The position numbers were made by a program, and so were the translations under genes. Positions 26,334 through 35,199 of a stretch of 64,000 bases of DNA are shown in pieces. This DNA is from Verrucomicrobiales bacterium (GTDB taxonomy: Bacteria; Verrucomicrobiota; Verrucomicrobiia; Limisphaerales; UBA11320). The notes beneath the pieces were generated by a model, which was not told the DNA's origin, searched no databases, and was given only the letters and a program-made list of their open reading frames with translations. Within the stretch, counting starts at the first letter, position 1. Every line of letters starts with the position of its first letter. Where the stretch lies: contig JAEUHE010000025.1 in NCBI GenBank assembly GCA_016793885.1, positions 30,409 through 94,408 on the forward strand, given 5' to 3'.

Positions 26334-29300
26334 ATGAATACGTACAAACCCCTGTGGCTGCGCCTCAGCACGCAGTACTTAGCCCTTCTGTTAACCCTAC
26401 TCACCGGTTGGAAATCGCAGGCCCGCGTGCTTGACGATTTCAACGACAACACCAAAACCGCCTGGACAGATTTCACGTTTGTACCCGGATTCGGACTTCC
26501 GAGTGAGGCCGACGGCAAGTTCCGCTTCGAGCAGCCCGGGGCTGGCCGAGCCATCTTTAGCGCCAGTCAGAAGACCTCCGAAACATTCGAACTCAAGGAG
26601 GGCCGGACAGTTGAGTTCCGAGTCGATCTCGTGGAAGGAGGAGCCAAGGACTCCTTCGCGATCTTGGCGTTTCTCCCGACTTCCATCGGAGGACAACCCA
26701 ATAGCCCCGGCACACTGGCCGGCTATGGGCTCGCCAAGTCAACCACGGATGTGCTGATCACCAAGGGGATCAACAAGTACTTCGTCGCCGATGATGGTCC
26801 GGCAGCCAACCTCAAGAACAACAACATCACACTGGTACTCACGCTCACCGTCAAAGAAGGCAGCGTCTACATCCGAGCACGCGCCCTGGACAAGGAAGAC
26901 AACGACAACGTGATCTGGGAGAAGGAAGTCATCGACACCCCCGGCGCCGACACCTTGATTGGTGGAGCGGACGATCCCGCGGCTCCCTTCATCAACATCA
27001 CCGGCTATTTCACGCTCTACCTGTATCAGGATTTCGCAGCCAATGCCGTGGAGAATCCCTACCAGGCGACGTATGACAACGCTCAGGTGTTTATCACCGA
27101 AACCAGTGTTCTGGATAGCTTCGACGACAATACGAAAACCAGCTGGACGGACTTCACCTTCGTGCCCGGGTTTGGTCTGCCCGTCGAGACCGAGGGGCAG
27201 TTCCGCTTCGAGCAACCTCCCGCTGGCCGCGCGATTTTCAGCGCCAGCCAAAAGACTTCGCGCTTGTTTGAGCTGAAGGACGGCGAACGGTTGGAGTTCA
27301 AGGTGGATGTCATCGAAGGAGGCGCCAAAGATTCGTTTGCAATCCTCGCGTTCATCCCCAACACAGTGGGGGGACAGCCCAATACCCCCGGCACCCTGGC
27401 AGGCTACGGACTCGCTAAGTCCACCACCGACGTGCTCATCACTAAAGGGATCAACAAATACTTCATCGCCGACGCTGGCCCCGCCGCTAACCTGAAGAAC
27501 AACAACATCACCCTCCGTCTGCACTTGGAAGGGATCAACGGAAGTGTGGTCATCACCGCCCAGGTGCTCGATAAGGAGGATAACAATGCCGTGATTTGGG
27601 AGAAGATCGTCACCGATACCCCCGGCGCGGACACTCTGATCGGTGGTTCCGATGATCCGGCGGCGCCCTTCTTGACCAGTGGTTACTTCACGCTCTACCT
27701 GTATCAGGATTTCGCGGCCAACGCGCCGGAGAATCCCTACAAGATTTACTACGACAACGCCGTGGCTTCCGCGCCGCCCATCGTTGGAAACACGGCGCCT
27801 ACCATCTCCGAAGAGATCCCCGCCAATCTCTCCAACTTTCTCCCGGCCGCCACGGACATCTCGTTCAAAACGACCGACGATCAGGCGATCGCGGCAAACT
27901 CAATCAGCATTAACTTGAACGGGGTCGCCTACACCACGGCGAACGGCCTCGCCGTGACTGGTGCCGATCAGGCTCGCACGGCCACCCTCACCGGGAAACT
28001 GCTCCCGAACAAGAACTACACGGCAGTCCTGAGTGTTACCGACTCCGCCAACGTGACCACCACCAAGACCCTCTACTTCGACACCTTCGGATCGGATGCG
28101 ATTATCGTGGAAGCGGAGGATTATAACTTTGGCGGTGCCTACTTCGATGCACCCGTGATCATTCCCGAAGGCTCGGGTCCCCAAGATCAAGCCTACGGCG
28201 GGCAAACCGGCGTTGAAGGGACCGACTTTCACGAGACGCGCACGACACCCAATGGGACAGATACCAAGTACCGCTCAGCGGATCCGATTCGCATGCAACG
28301 CTCCCTCGATATCGTGCGCTCCAAATTCGCGGAGGCGGGCGGCGCCGAGTCCGGAGTCTACGACTACGATGTCGGTGATATCGTTAGTGGGGAATGGCTG
28401 AATTACACCCGGAGCTTCCCTTCGGGCGCTTACGAGGTCTATGTCCGCCAAGCTCTGGTGAACATGGCTACCGGAGAGAGCGTGCTGGAGCAGGTGCTCA
28501 CCGACCCGACCCAACCCGATCAAACGGTGAGGAGTCTGGGCTCGTTCCTAGGATTACGCACGGGGTTCGAATTCCGAAACTTCGCACTCACCGATGGCAG
28601 TGGCCAAAACAAGCTGCGCCTCAACCTGAACGGACCCACCACTCTGCGCGTGCGTCAGGTCACCACCGACGCCGCGGATGGCGCCCGATATCAGAACTAT
28701 TACGTGTTTGTGCGGGTCGGCGACCTCGAGGTTCAGAGGGCCATTGTCACCTCCCTCAGCCCAACGCCGGACTCAACCACCGACACCCTGATTCCAAACA
28801 TCCGAGTGGAAATCCAGAACCGCGATACGACTGTCAAAGTCGATACGCTCAAACTGGAGGTCAACGGTCTGACAGTCACGCCTCAGATCACATCGGACGC
28901 GGCGGGCGCGGTAGTCACCTACACGATGCCGACGCTCCCCAACTCCGAGACCGTAAACTCAGCCACGATCTCCTTTAAGGACAGTCAGGACGTAACGGTG
29001 AATTCCACCTGGCAGTTCACCTTCCGCTACCCTTCGCTCGATCCAGCCAACCGCGTCACGGGAACGCCCGGCGAGCGGGGATTCCGCATTCATGTGGTGC
29101 AGGCCCCCACCGGATCCGCTCTTGCTAACAGCATCCTGCGGGCAGAGGATCAGATCAAAGCCAACTCCACCATTCCGCGCGTGGTGGATGTGACCGACGT
29201 CGCCACGGTGATCAACTTCAACAAGAAATCGCCGACTTCTGCAGGCGACTTTCAAGACGATCTACCCGTCCCGGGCATCCCCTTCACCGACCCGGAAACC

Positions 29301-29858
29301 GGAGCCAGCAACGGGTTGGATGACTTTGCCTTGGAGGCCGTTGGCTACCTGAAGCTGAGCAAGGGCGTTTACCGATTCGGCTTCCGCACCGACGACGGCT
29401 TCAAGCTCACTTCGGGTAAAACTGTAAGCGACATCCTTACTCCACCGCTCGCTTTCGAGCCTGATGGGGTCGCCAACAAGACCGTAGACTTCCTGGTCAA
29501 AGAAGATGGGATCTATCCCTTCCGGTTCCTATGGTATGAGCGCGGGGGCGACGGTTACGCCGAACTCACCTCGATCAATATCGACAGCGGCGAACGCCTG
29601 CTCATCAACGATCTCAGCTCGGAATCAGCGATTGTTGCCTATCAGGAAATCATCACCTCGACATTGCAACTTCAGTCTTCAGCCACGGTGACAGGACTCT
29701 TCGCTGAAGAACCGACGGCAGTCGTCGATGCCACTGCGAAGACCGTAACGATCACGGCACCCGTTGCCTCACGATTCTTCCGCCTCGTGGGCTCCTCGGC
29801 CGTGAGCATCAAGAACATCAAGGTCGAGGCCGGCAAGGTCGTGTTGACCTACGAATAA
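26334..29858 (+). CDS. Large secreted protein with tandem duplication, CBM-like and PA14-like domains
   Basis: A 1174-residue secreted protein; an in-frame ATG at 26292 would add 14 residues before the same signal peptide (YLALLLTLLTGW). Two tandem modules of about 227 residues begin with VLDDFNDNTKTAWTDFTF (residue 32) and VLDSFDDNTKTSWTDFTF (residue 259). They are nearly identical over long stretches, showing recent duplication. Around residue 587 an IIVEAEDYN motif opens a CBM6-like domain. A PA14-like domain (YRFGFRTDDGFKL) lies near 1020. The end (LQLQSSATVTG...SRFFRLVG) matches the shared C-terminal module. Carbohydrate binding is inferred; no catalytic site was found. A strong terminator follows. 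Confidence 0.82.
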   Translation: MNTYKPLWLRLSTQYLALLLTLLTGWKSQARVLDDFNDNTKTAWTDFTFVPGFGLPSEADGKFRFEQPGAGRAIFSASQKTSETFELKEGRTVEFRVDLVEGGAKDSFAILAFLPTSIGGQPNSPGTLAGYGLAKSTTDVLITKGINKYFVADDGPAANLKNNNITLVLTLTVKEGSVYIRARALDKEDNDNVIWEKEVIDTPGADTLIGGADDPAAPFINITGYFTLYLYQDFAANAVENPYQATYDNAQVFITETSVLDSFDDNTKTSWTDFTFVPGFGLPVETEGQFRFEQPPAGRAIFSASQKTSRLFELKDGERLEFKVDVIEGGAKDSFAILAFIPNTVGGQPNTPGTLAGYGLAKSTTDVLITKGINKYFIADAGPAANLKNNNITLRLHLEGINGSVVITAQVLDKEDNNAVIWEKIVTDTPGADTLIGGSDDPAAPFLTSGYFTLYLYQDFAANAPENPYKIYYDNAVASAPPIVGNTAPTISEEIPANLSNFLPAATDISFKTTDDQAIAANSISINLNGVAYTTANGLAVTGADQARTATLTGKLLPNKNYTAVLSVTDSANVTTTKTLYFDTFGSDAIIVEAEDYNFGGAYFDAPVIIPEGSGPQDQAYGGQTGVEGTDFHETRTTPNGTDTKYRSADPIRMQRSLDIVRSKFAEAGGAESGVYDYDVGDIVSGEWLNYTRSFPSGAYEVYVRQALVNMATGESVLEQVLTDPTQPDQTVRSLGSFLGLRTGFEFRNFALTDGSGQNKLRLNLNGPTTLRVRQVTTDAADGARYQNYYVFVRVGDLEVQRAIVTSLSPTPDSTTDTLIPNIRVEIQNRDTTVKVDTLKLEVNGLTVTPQITSDAAGAVVTYTMPTLPNSETVNSATISFKDSQDVTVNSTWQFTFRYPSLDPANRVTGTPGERGFRIHVVQAPTGSALANSILRAEDQIKANSTIPRVVDVTDVATVINFNKKSPTSAGDFQDDLPVPGIPFTDPETGASNGLDDFALEAVGYLKLSKGVYRFGFRTDDGFKLTSGKTVSDILTPPLAFEPDGVANKTVDFLVKEDGIYPFRFLWYERGGDGYAELTSINIDSGERLLINDLSSESAIVAYQEIITSTLQLQSSATVTGLFAEEPTAVVDATAKTVTITAPVASRFFRLVGSSAVSIKNIKVEAGKVVLTYE

Positions 29859-29884
29859 CGCAGACCACCGCGTTGGTTTCACTG

Positions 29885-29918
29885 GAGCCGGATCACTTAA
29901 GTGATCCGGCTCTTTTTT
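29885..29918 (+). terminator. Rho-independent terminator
   Basis: GAGCCGGATCAC and GTGATCCGGCTC form a perfect 12-bp stem around TTAA, followed directly by TTTTTT. It begins 26 bp after the stop of the 1174-residue secreted-protein gene and closes that transcript. Confidence 0.95.
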
Positions 29919-29986
29919 CAGAGAAATAAGCCAGCTGTGCCGAAAAGCTGCCGAAGCCCAGAACCCCTAGGGTTCAAAGAGATTAG

Positions 29987-30016
29987 CCGGGGTGTGGAGC
30001 ACAGCGACACCCCCGG
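29987..30016. repeat. Intergenic hairpin element in a 341-bp gap
   Basis: Within the gene-free stretch 29859-30199, CCGGGGTGT (29987-29995) pairs with ACACCCCCGG (30007-30016) with one bulged base and an 11-nt loop. The surrounding GC-rich text looks like the dispersed hairpin elements common in verrucomicrobial intergenic DNA, a resemblance from memory only. A 15-mer at 30151-30165 (AGGAGAATGGAGCGG) recurs exactly at 36649-36663. No gene or RNA was recognised in this gap apart from the terminator at 29885. Confidence 0.45.
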
Positions 30017-30199
30017 TGGGTCGGCCCCCTATCCAACAGCACCCTGAAAGGCGTGCCACCCGTCGGCCAATGGACTGACGAACTGATTAGGTTCCTGGAG
30101 TCGGCATTCTTGAAGGTAAGGATGAGAGCCCTCTGCCGCTTTACCTAAAAAGGAGAATGGAGCGGTATCGAGATGTGCAACAGCTTGGATGGGAGACGC

Positions 30200-31603
30200 T
30201 CACGCAACCCGCATCTCCACCACATCAACGATCTGTTCGCCGGCGGTGATGGAGCTGATGATCACGACCTGATCCCCCTTGCGCAGCAAGCCATGGGTAA
30301 CCATGTAATCCAAGCCATCCTCAATATTCTCCTCCGGACGGTCATGGTTAAAGGGCATGACCAGCGGGTTAAGTCCCCAGATGAGGGCGAGGGACTGGGC
30401 GACCTTGGGATTCTCGCAAAACGCGTAGGCTTTTCCGTAGAAAGGTCGGAACGATGCGGCGTGACGGGCCATATTGCCCCGAACTGTGAAGACAACGATG
30501 GCGGCTGCCTGGAGATCCTCCGCCAGTGAAATGGCGCTCTTCACCAGCTTTTGACGAGGGGTGGAAAGCTCGCCCCGCGCGCTGGGGTTCGGTGCGCCGC
30601 TTCGCTCAATCCGACGGGTAATGCGATCAAACACTTCGACACATTTAACCGGATACTTTCCAACCGTGGTCTCTCCGGAAAGCATAATGGCATCAGCTTG
30701 CTCAAAGACCGCGTTGGCAACGTCGGAAATTTCCGCCCGGGTGGGCATCGGATTCTCGATCATGCTCTCCAGCATGTGCGTGGCTACGATAACCGGCTTA
30801 CCCACCTTCAAGCAGGTCTTGACGATGCGACGCTGGATCAGGGGCAGATCCTCATAAGGGCACTCGATTCCCAGATCCCCGCGAGCCACCATCACTCCAT
30901 CAGCGGTGCTGACGATGGCATCCAGATTCGCAACCGCTTGCTGGTCCTCGATCTTGGCGATAATCAGAGGTCGGTGCGCCGAGCGTTCCGTGACCGCTCT
31001 GAGCTGCTGAATATCCCGGGCTTCCCGGACAAAAGAGAGCGCGATGTAGTCCACCTCGACTTCCAAGCCCACCTGCACATCCGCCAAGTCCTTGGCGGTC
31101 AGAGCAGGAAGGCTCACCCGCACGCCCGGAAGATTGATGTGGCGTCGACTGCCCAGTTTACCCGGAGTCAACACCTCGCACTCCACCTTATTGGCATACT
31201 TGGCCAGGACTTTCATGTGAATCTCCCCGTTGTCGAGCAGCACGACATCGCCAACATTGATATCGTTGACAAACTCCTCGTAGTTCACATCCACCGAATG
31301 CATCTCCTCGCTCTTCTCTCCCCGAACCGTAAGCGTGAATTTCTGGCCTGGCTGCAGATCCAGCGAGGCGGGCAAGTCCCCGGTCCGGATCGCAGGTCCC
31401 TGGGTGTCGAGCAGGATGGCCAAGGGGCGTTGCCGCGCCGCGGCGGCCGCTCTCAGGTCCTTGACAACACGCCTCACCCAATCGTGCGGGGCATGAGACA
31501 TGTTCAATCGGGCCACGTCCATGCCAGCATCCAACATCCGCCCCAACAACTCGGGAGAATCGGTGGCGGGGCCCAGGGTGGCTACAATTTTGGTTTTGCG
31601 CAT
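30200..31603 (-). CDS. pyk: Pyruvate kinase
   Basis: A 467-residue glycolytic enzyme that converts phosphoenolpyruvate and ADP to pyruvate and ATP. The start MRKTKIVATLGPATDS is canonical, so the ATG at 31603 is preferred to the longer open frame. MDVARLNMSH, LLDTQGPAIRTG, the active-site ARGDLGIECP, catalytic IAKIEDQQAV and the ATHMLESMI loop are all present, and MLSGETTVGKYP follows. The C-terminal allosteric domain (FTVRGNMARHAAS) is complete. It follows pdxA by 7 bp on the same strand and probably ends a surA-pdxA-pyk operon. Confidence 0.96.
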   Translation of the reverse strand: MRKTKIVATLGPATDSPELLGRMLDAGMDVARLNMSHAPHDWVRRVVKDLRAAAAARQRPLAILLDTQGPAIRTGDLPASLDLQPGQKFTLTVRGEKSEEMHSVDVNYEEFVNDINVGDVVLLDNGEIHMKVLAKYANKVECEVLTPGKLGSRRHINLPGVRVSLPALTAKDLADVQVGLEVEVDYIALSFVREARDIQQLRAVTERSAHRPLIIAKIEDQQAVANLDAIVSTADGVMVARGDLGIECPYEDLPLIQRRIVKTCLKVGKPVIVATHMLESMIENPMPTRAEISDVANAVFEQADAIMLSGETTVGKYPVKCVEVFDRITRRIERSGAPNPSARGELSTPRQKLVKSAISLAEDLQAAAIVVFTVRGNMARHAASFRPFYGKAYAFCENPKVAQSLALIWGLNPLVMPFNHDRPEENIEDGLDYMVTHGLLRKGDQVVIISSITAGEQIVDVVEMRVA

Positions 31604-31610
31604 AAAGTAA

Positions 31611-32642
31611 TCAGTGATGCCCGGGGGATCGCTCGCCCTGCACAGGGCCACGGTTCCCAGCAAGACGTTTGGCCATTCGGATGGCCGACCACATGCTATG
31701 GGGGTCCGCCACACCTTGACCGGCAATATCGAAGGCTGTGCCGTGATCGGGGGAGGTGCGGATGAACGGCAATCCCAAAGTCCAATTCACACCGCTCTCG
31801 AACGCCACCATCTTCAAGGGTGCCAGGCCCTGATCGTGATACATCGCCACCACAGCGTCGAACTCACCGCGGTAGGCCCGATAGAACAAAGTATCGGCCG
31901 GGATCGGTCCCTCAATCCGGCTCTGAGCACTCAACAGCCGGGCTCGGGCGATCGCCGGGGCGATGGTGGTTTGCTCCTCGATCCCAATCTTGCCGCCTTC
32001 ACCGGCATGCGGGTTTAGACCACAGACTCCGATGCGCGACTGGGGCAGCCCCAAATCCCGACAAGCATCGACGGACCTGCCGATCGCTCTCTCCACCGCC
32101 GCTGAGGTCAGTCGGGACGCCACCTCCGCCAACGGAATATGAATGGTTGCCAACGCTACCCTCAGCCAGCGTCCGCGATCGTCGGCGCCCAACAGCATCA
32201 TGATCGGATCAGGCACGCCGGCGAGGCCAGCTAGGAACTCGGTTTGCCCAACAAAATCGGGGTAGCCAGCCTCCATGATCGTTTCCTTGCAAACGGGAGC
32301 GGTCACCAGAGCCTGAGAACCGCCACGCAGGCAGTCCTGCGCCCCATTCTCTAGCCAGAGCATCGCTGCTCGGGCGGAGCGGACTCCACGCTGGGGAAGG
32401 GCTCGAACCGGCAGTGACTCGAGCTCGCGGGCTGATACCACCCTCAGACGCCCATCGGTGGCGTCGGATCCGGACGACAAAGGCAGGCCAAGTCCGAGGG
32501 TCTGGTTGAGTTGAACCAACTGGGATAGATCGCCCTGAAGCCGGTAGCTACAGTCATCCGCTGGGAACTCCAGGCTCAACGCCTTTAGAGTCACCTCGGG
32601 ACCGACACCGCTAGGATCGCCGCAAGCAAGGGTGATGACCAT
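31611..32642 (-). CDS. pdxA: 4-hydroxythreonine-4-phosphate dehydrogenase
   Basis: A 343-residue NAD-dependent enzyme of the DXP-dependent pyridoxal phosphate pathway. CGDPSGVGPE at the N-terminus, the metal-binding histidines in TIHIPL, GLNPHAGEGG and MYHDQGLAPLK, and the C-terminal RTSPDHGTAFDIAG are all intact. It lies 64 bp downstream of a surA-like gene, the order also known from the E. coli surA-pdxA operon. Here pyk follows instead of ksgA. Confidence 0.95.
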   Translation of the reverse strand: MVITLACGDPSGVGPEVTLKALSLEFPADDCSYRLQGDLSQLVQLNQTLGLGLPLSSGSDATDGRLRVVSARELESLPVRALPQRGVRSARAAMLWLENGAQDCLRGGSQALVTAPVCKETIMEAGYPDFVGQTEFLAGLAGVPDPIMMLLGADDRGRWLRVALATIHIPLAEVASRLTSAAVERAIGRSVDACRDLGLPQSRIGVCGLNPHAGEGGKIGIEEQTTIAPAIARARLLSAQSRIEGPIPADTLFYRAYRGEFDAVVAMYHDQGLAPLKMVAFESGVNWTLGLPFIRTSPDHGTAFDIAGQGVADPHSMWSAIRMAKRLAGNRGPVQGERSPGHH

Positions 32643-32706
32643 GTCAGTGAGCTAGAACGCCTCTCCCCCGCCCCAACAAACCGAGCCCACGCCACACCAG
32701 ACCTGG

Positions 32707-33678
32707 TCAGAGGTAGACAATGAAAGACTTCTTGCGGAGGCGTTTGAGCCAACGTTCCTGGAGACGACTACGTTCTTGGAGCACCAAAGTCTTCTCAATT
32801 TCATCCCGAACCTCGTCCAGAGGTCGAACATGGGCGACTTTGCGATCTTCGACTTGGAGGATGTAGAAGCCATCCGGCGTCTCGATCAGGGAGGAGGCGG
32901 TCTTGAGAGGCAGCTTCGACGCAGGCTCACGGAATTCTTCGCGCAGAGTGGAAGTCTCCAACATTTCCTTCCGATCGCCCCCCTCGCGGGCGAAGGAATC
33001 CTCCGAATAGGTGATCGCCAACTCCGCAAAGGGAGTCCCTGACCTCAACTTGGCAAGCAGTTCCTCTCCGAGCTTTTTCTTAGAGGCATTGTCGTCGCCA
33101 CCGGGTTTGTTCAACGTGATGATGCGCAAACGAACCCCTTCGCCCACCATGAATTCATTTTGGTTCGTCTGATAAAAATTCTCAATCTTGCGAGGTGAAA
33201 TGAGGATCTTCTCGTTGGAGAGATTCCTTCGCCGCATGAAGTCCGCAATGATCGTCTCTTTGACATCCTCCCGGAAATCCTCCGAGGTCTGACCCTTGGC
33301 CTGAAGCTCACGGGTCAAGCTGACGCGGTCGCCAAAACGATCGCGGATGCGATTCTTGATTTCGTCCTCAATGTAGCGATCCGGGATCAGACCTCCGCTC
33401 GCTTTGAACTCATCGATGATCAGACGGTGATCGATTAGCCCCTCCAGAACCTCAGATCGAAGCTGGCCCAGCTTTTTCTCCAGCTCCTGCGGCTGATTGC
33501 GATACTGGCGCATGAGCGGTGGGAGAGAGGGCATCATCTGCTCCTGCACCTGCTGATAGGTGATGATCGATTGATTCACCCAAGCCATAACACCGTTCGC
33601 CAAATTGGTGCGGCCCTGAGCCATGGCAGCCACGCCGGACACGTGAATCCCAAGCAAGAGGAAACAGATCGTTCTCAT
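32707..33678 (-). CDS. SurA-like periplasmic peptidyl-prolyl isomerase/chaperone
   Basis: A 323-residue exported protein. A signal peptide (CFLLLGIHVSGVAAMA) is followed by a SurA N-terminal helical chaperone domain, opening with VMAWVNQSIITYQQV and containing EVLEGLIDHRLIIDEF. A parvulin domain follows at about residues 170-290 (VRLRIITLNK, then FAELAITYSEDSFAREGGD). Only one parvulin domain is present, against two in E. coli SurA. It would assist outer-membrane protein folding. The ATG at 33678 is used; a GTG nine bases upstream is also open. The pdxA gene is downstream. Confidence 0.88.
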   Translation of the reverse strand: MRTICFLLLGIHVSGVAAMAQGRTNLANGVMAWVNQSIITYQQVQEQMMPSLPPLMRQYRNQPQELEKKLGQLRSEVLEGLIDHRLIIDEFKASGGLIPDRYIEDEIKNRIRDRFGDRVSLTRELQAKGQTSEDFREDVKETIIADFMRRRNLSNEKILISPRKIENFYQTNQNEFMVGEGVRLRIITLNKPGGDDNASKKKLGEELLAKLRSGTPFAELAITYSEDSFAREGGDRKEMLETSTLREEFREPASKLPLKTASSLIETPDGFYILQVEDRKVAHVRPLDEVRDEIEKTLVLQERSRLQERWLKRLRKKSFIVYL

Positions 33679-33733
33679 TCCTAACACGCCCGCAATCTAA
33701 TGAGGTCCGAAGACCCCGGTCAAGCAGCGAGAA

Positions 33734-35158
33734 TCAGGCGGATTCTGTTCGCTTCCGGGTATGGACGTGGGTGCAGTGCCCAAAAAAGGCCTCGGCCGCC
33801 TCCATGAGCGATTCGGACAACGTCGGATGAGGATGAACCATCTCCGCCAGATCCTTAACGGTCGCTCCCATCTCCACCAGGGCCACTCCCTCGGCAATCA
33901 TGTCGCCCGCGTGCTGGCCCGTGATGCCGACGCCCAATATGCGCTCGGTCAAGGGGTCGATGATGATCTTGGTCAGACCCTCGGTGGCATCGCAGGTCAA
34001 TGCGCGGCCAGAAGCGGCCCACGGGAACTTCGCGACCTCGATCGCCCGGCCCTGGGCCTTGGCCTCGGCCTCGGTCAGCCCACACCAGGCAATTTCAGGA
34101 TGCGTAAACACCACCGCCGGAATGGTGATCTTCGCCGCCCGGCTGGGTTCCCCCGCCAACGACTCGACCGCAATGCGGGCCTCTTTCGAAGCCTTGTGCG
34201 CCAGAAGCACACCGCCCGCGATATCTCCGATCGCATACAAATGCGGATCGGCGGTCTGCATGTTGCCATCCACCTTGATGAACCCTCGTTCGTCGCGCTC
34301 CACCTTGGTGTTCTCCAGCCCCAGGTCCGCCGCATTGGGCTGACGTCCCACCGAGACCAAAACACGATCGTAAAGCTCTTCCACCGTCTTCCCGTCACGC
34401 TCGGTGACGACCTTGATCTGCTTGCCTCCGGTCGCCATGCTGGCGACCTTGGTCTTGAGCCGGATCTCCCGAAAATGCTGTTCCGCGTAGCGCTGCACCG
34501 GACGAACGAGATCGGCGTCGGCTCCGGCCAGGATAGAATCCATGGCTTCCACCACCGTGACCTTACTGCCGAGCGAGCAATAGACGGTGCCGAGTTCCAT
34601 CCCGATGTAACCTCCCCCGATCACCAGCAGGTTCTCCGGTACATCTGGGAGGTCCAAGGCCTCGGTCGAAGTCATAACTCTGGGATTTCCCAGGTCGAAG
34701 GCCTTCGGGAGGGCCGGCTTGGAACCCACCGCGATGATGGCTTTCTCGAAATTGACGAAGGTCTGGCCGTCCGCAGTCTCCACCCGAAGGCTGGTGCTGC
34801 TCTCAAAATGCGCGCGACCTTGAATCACCTGAACGCCACGCTTCTGAGCAAGGCCGCTGATGCCTTGACTCAACTTGGCCAGCACGGACTCCTTCCAGGC
34901 GCGCAACTTGTCCAACTGGACCTTGGCTGGGCCGAACTCAATGCCCCGCGCCGATGACGCCTTCGCGTCGTCGATCATCTTCGTCGCATGGAGCAGCGCT
35001 TTGGAAGGAATGCAGCCGCGATTGAGACAGACGCCCCCGAGACGCTGGTCCTGCTCGATCAGCAAGACCTTCTTCCCGAGATCAGCGGCATAAAAGGCGG
35101 CGGCGTAGCCTCCGGGACCGGCTCCAACAACAACGATTTCCGAATTAATGGGATCCAT
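33734..35158 (-). CDS. lpdA: Dihydrolipoyl dehydrogenase (E3)
   Basis: A 474-residue flavoprotein that reoxidises dihydrolipoamide in 2-oxoacid dehydrogenase complexes. The FAD site VVVGAGPGGYAAA, the redox pair Cys44/Cys49 in GVCLNRGCIPSK, the NAD-binding LVIGGGYIGMELG and the second FAD motif YAIGDIAGG are intact. The C-terminal dimer motif HPHPTLSESLMEAA supplies the catalytic His-Glu. It lies 41 bp downstream of the E2 gene on the same strand, so the two are likely co-transcribed. Confidence 0.96.
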   Translation of the reverse strand: MDPINSEIVVVGAGPGGYAAAFYAADLGKKVLLIEQDQRLGGVCLNRGCIPSKALLHATKMIDDAKASSARGIEFGPAKVQLDKLRAWKESVLAKLSQGISGLAQKRGVQVIQGRAHFESSTSLRVETADGQTFVNFEKAIIAVGSKPALPKAFDLGNPRVMTSTEALDLPDVPENLLVIGGGYIGMELGTVYCSLGSKVTVVEAMDSILAGADADLVRPVQRYAEQHFREIRLKTKVASMATGGKQIKVVTERDGKTVEELYDRVLVSVGRQPNAADLGLENTKVERDERGFIKVDGNMQTADPHLYAIGDIAGGVLLAHKASKEARIAVESLAGEPSRAAKITIPAVVFTHPEIAWCGLTEAEAKAQGRAIEVAKFPWAASGRALTCDATEGLTKIIIDPLTERILGVGITGQHAGDMIAEGVALVEMGATVKDLAEMVHPHPTLSESLMEAAEAFFGHCTHVHTRKRTESA

Positions 35159-35199
35159 AGCAGAAAATCCAGTTCAACACCAAAATCGGTTCCAACAGG

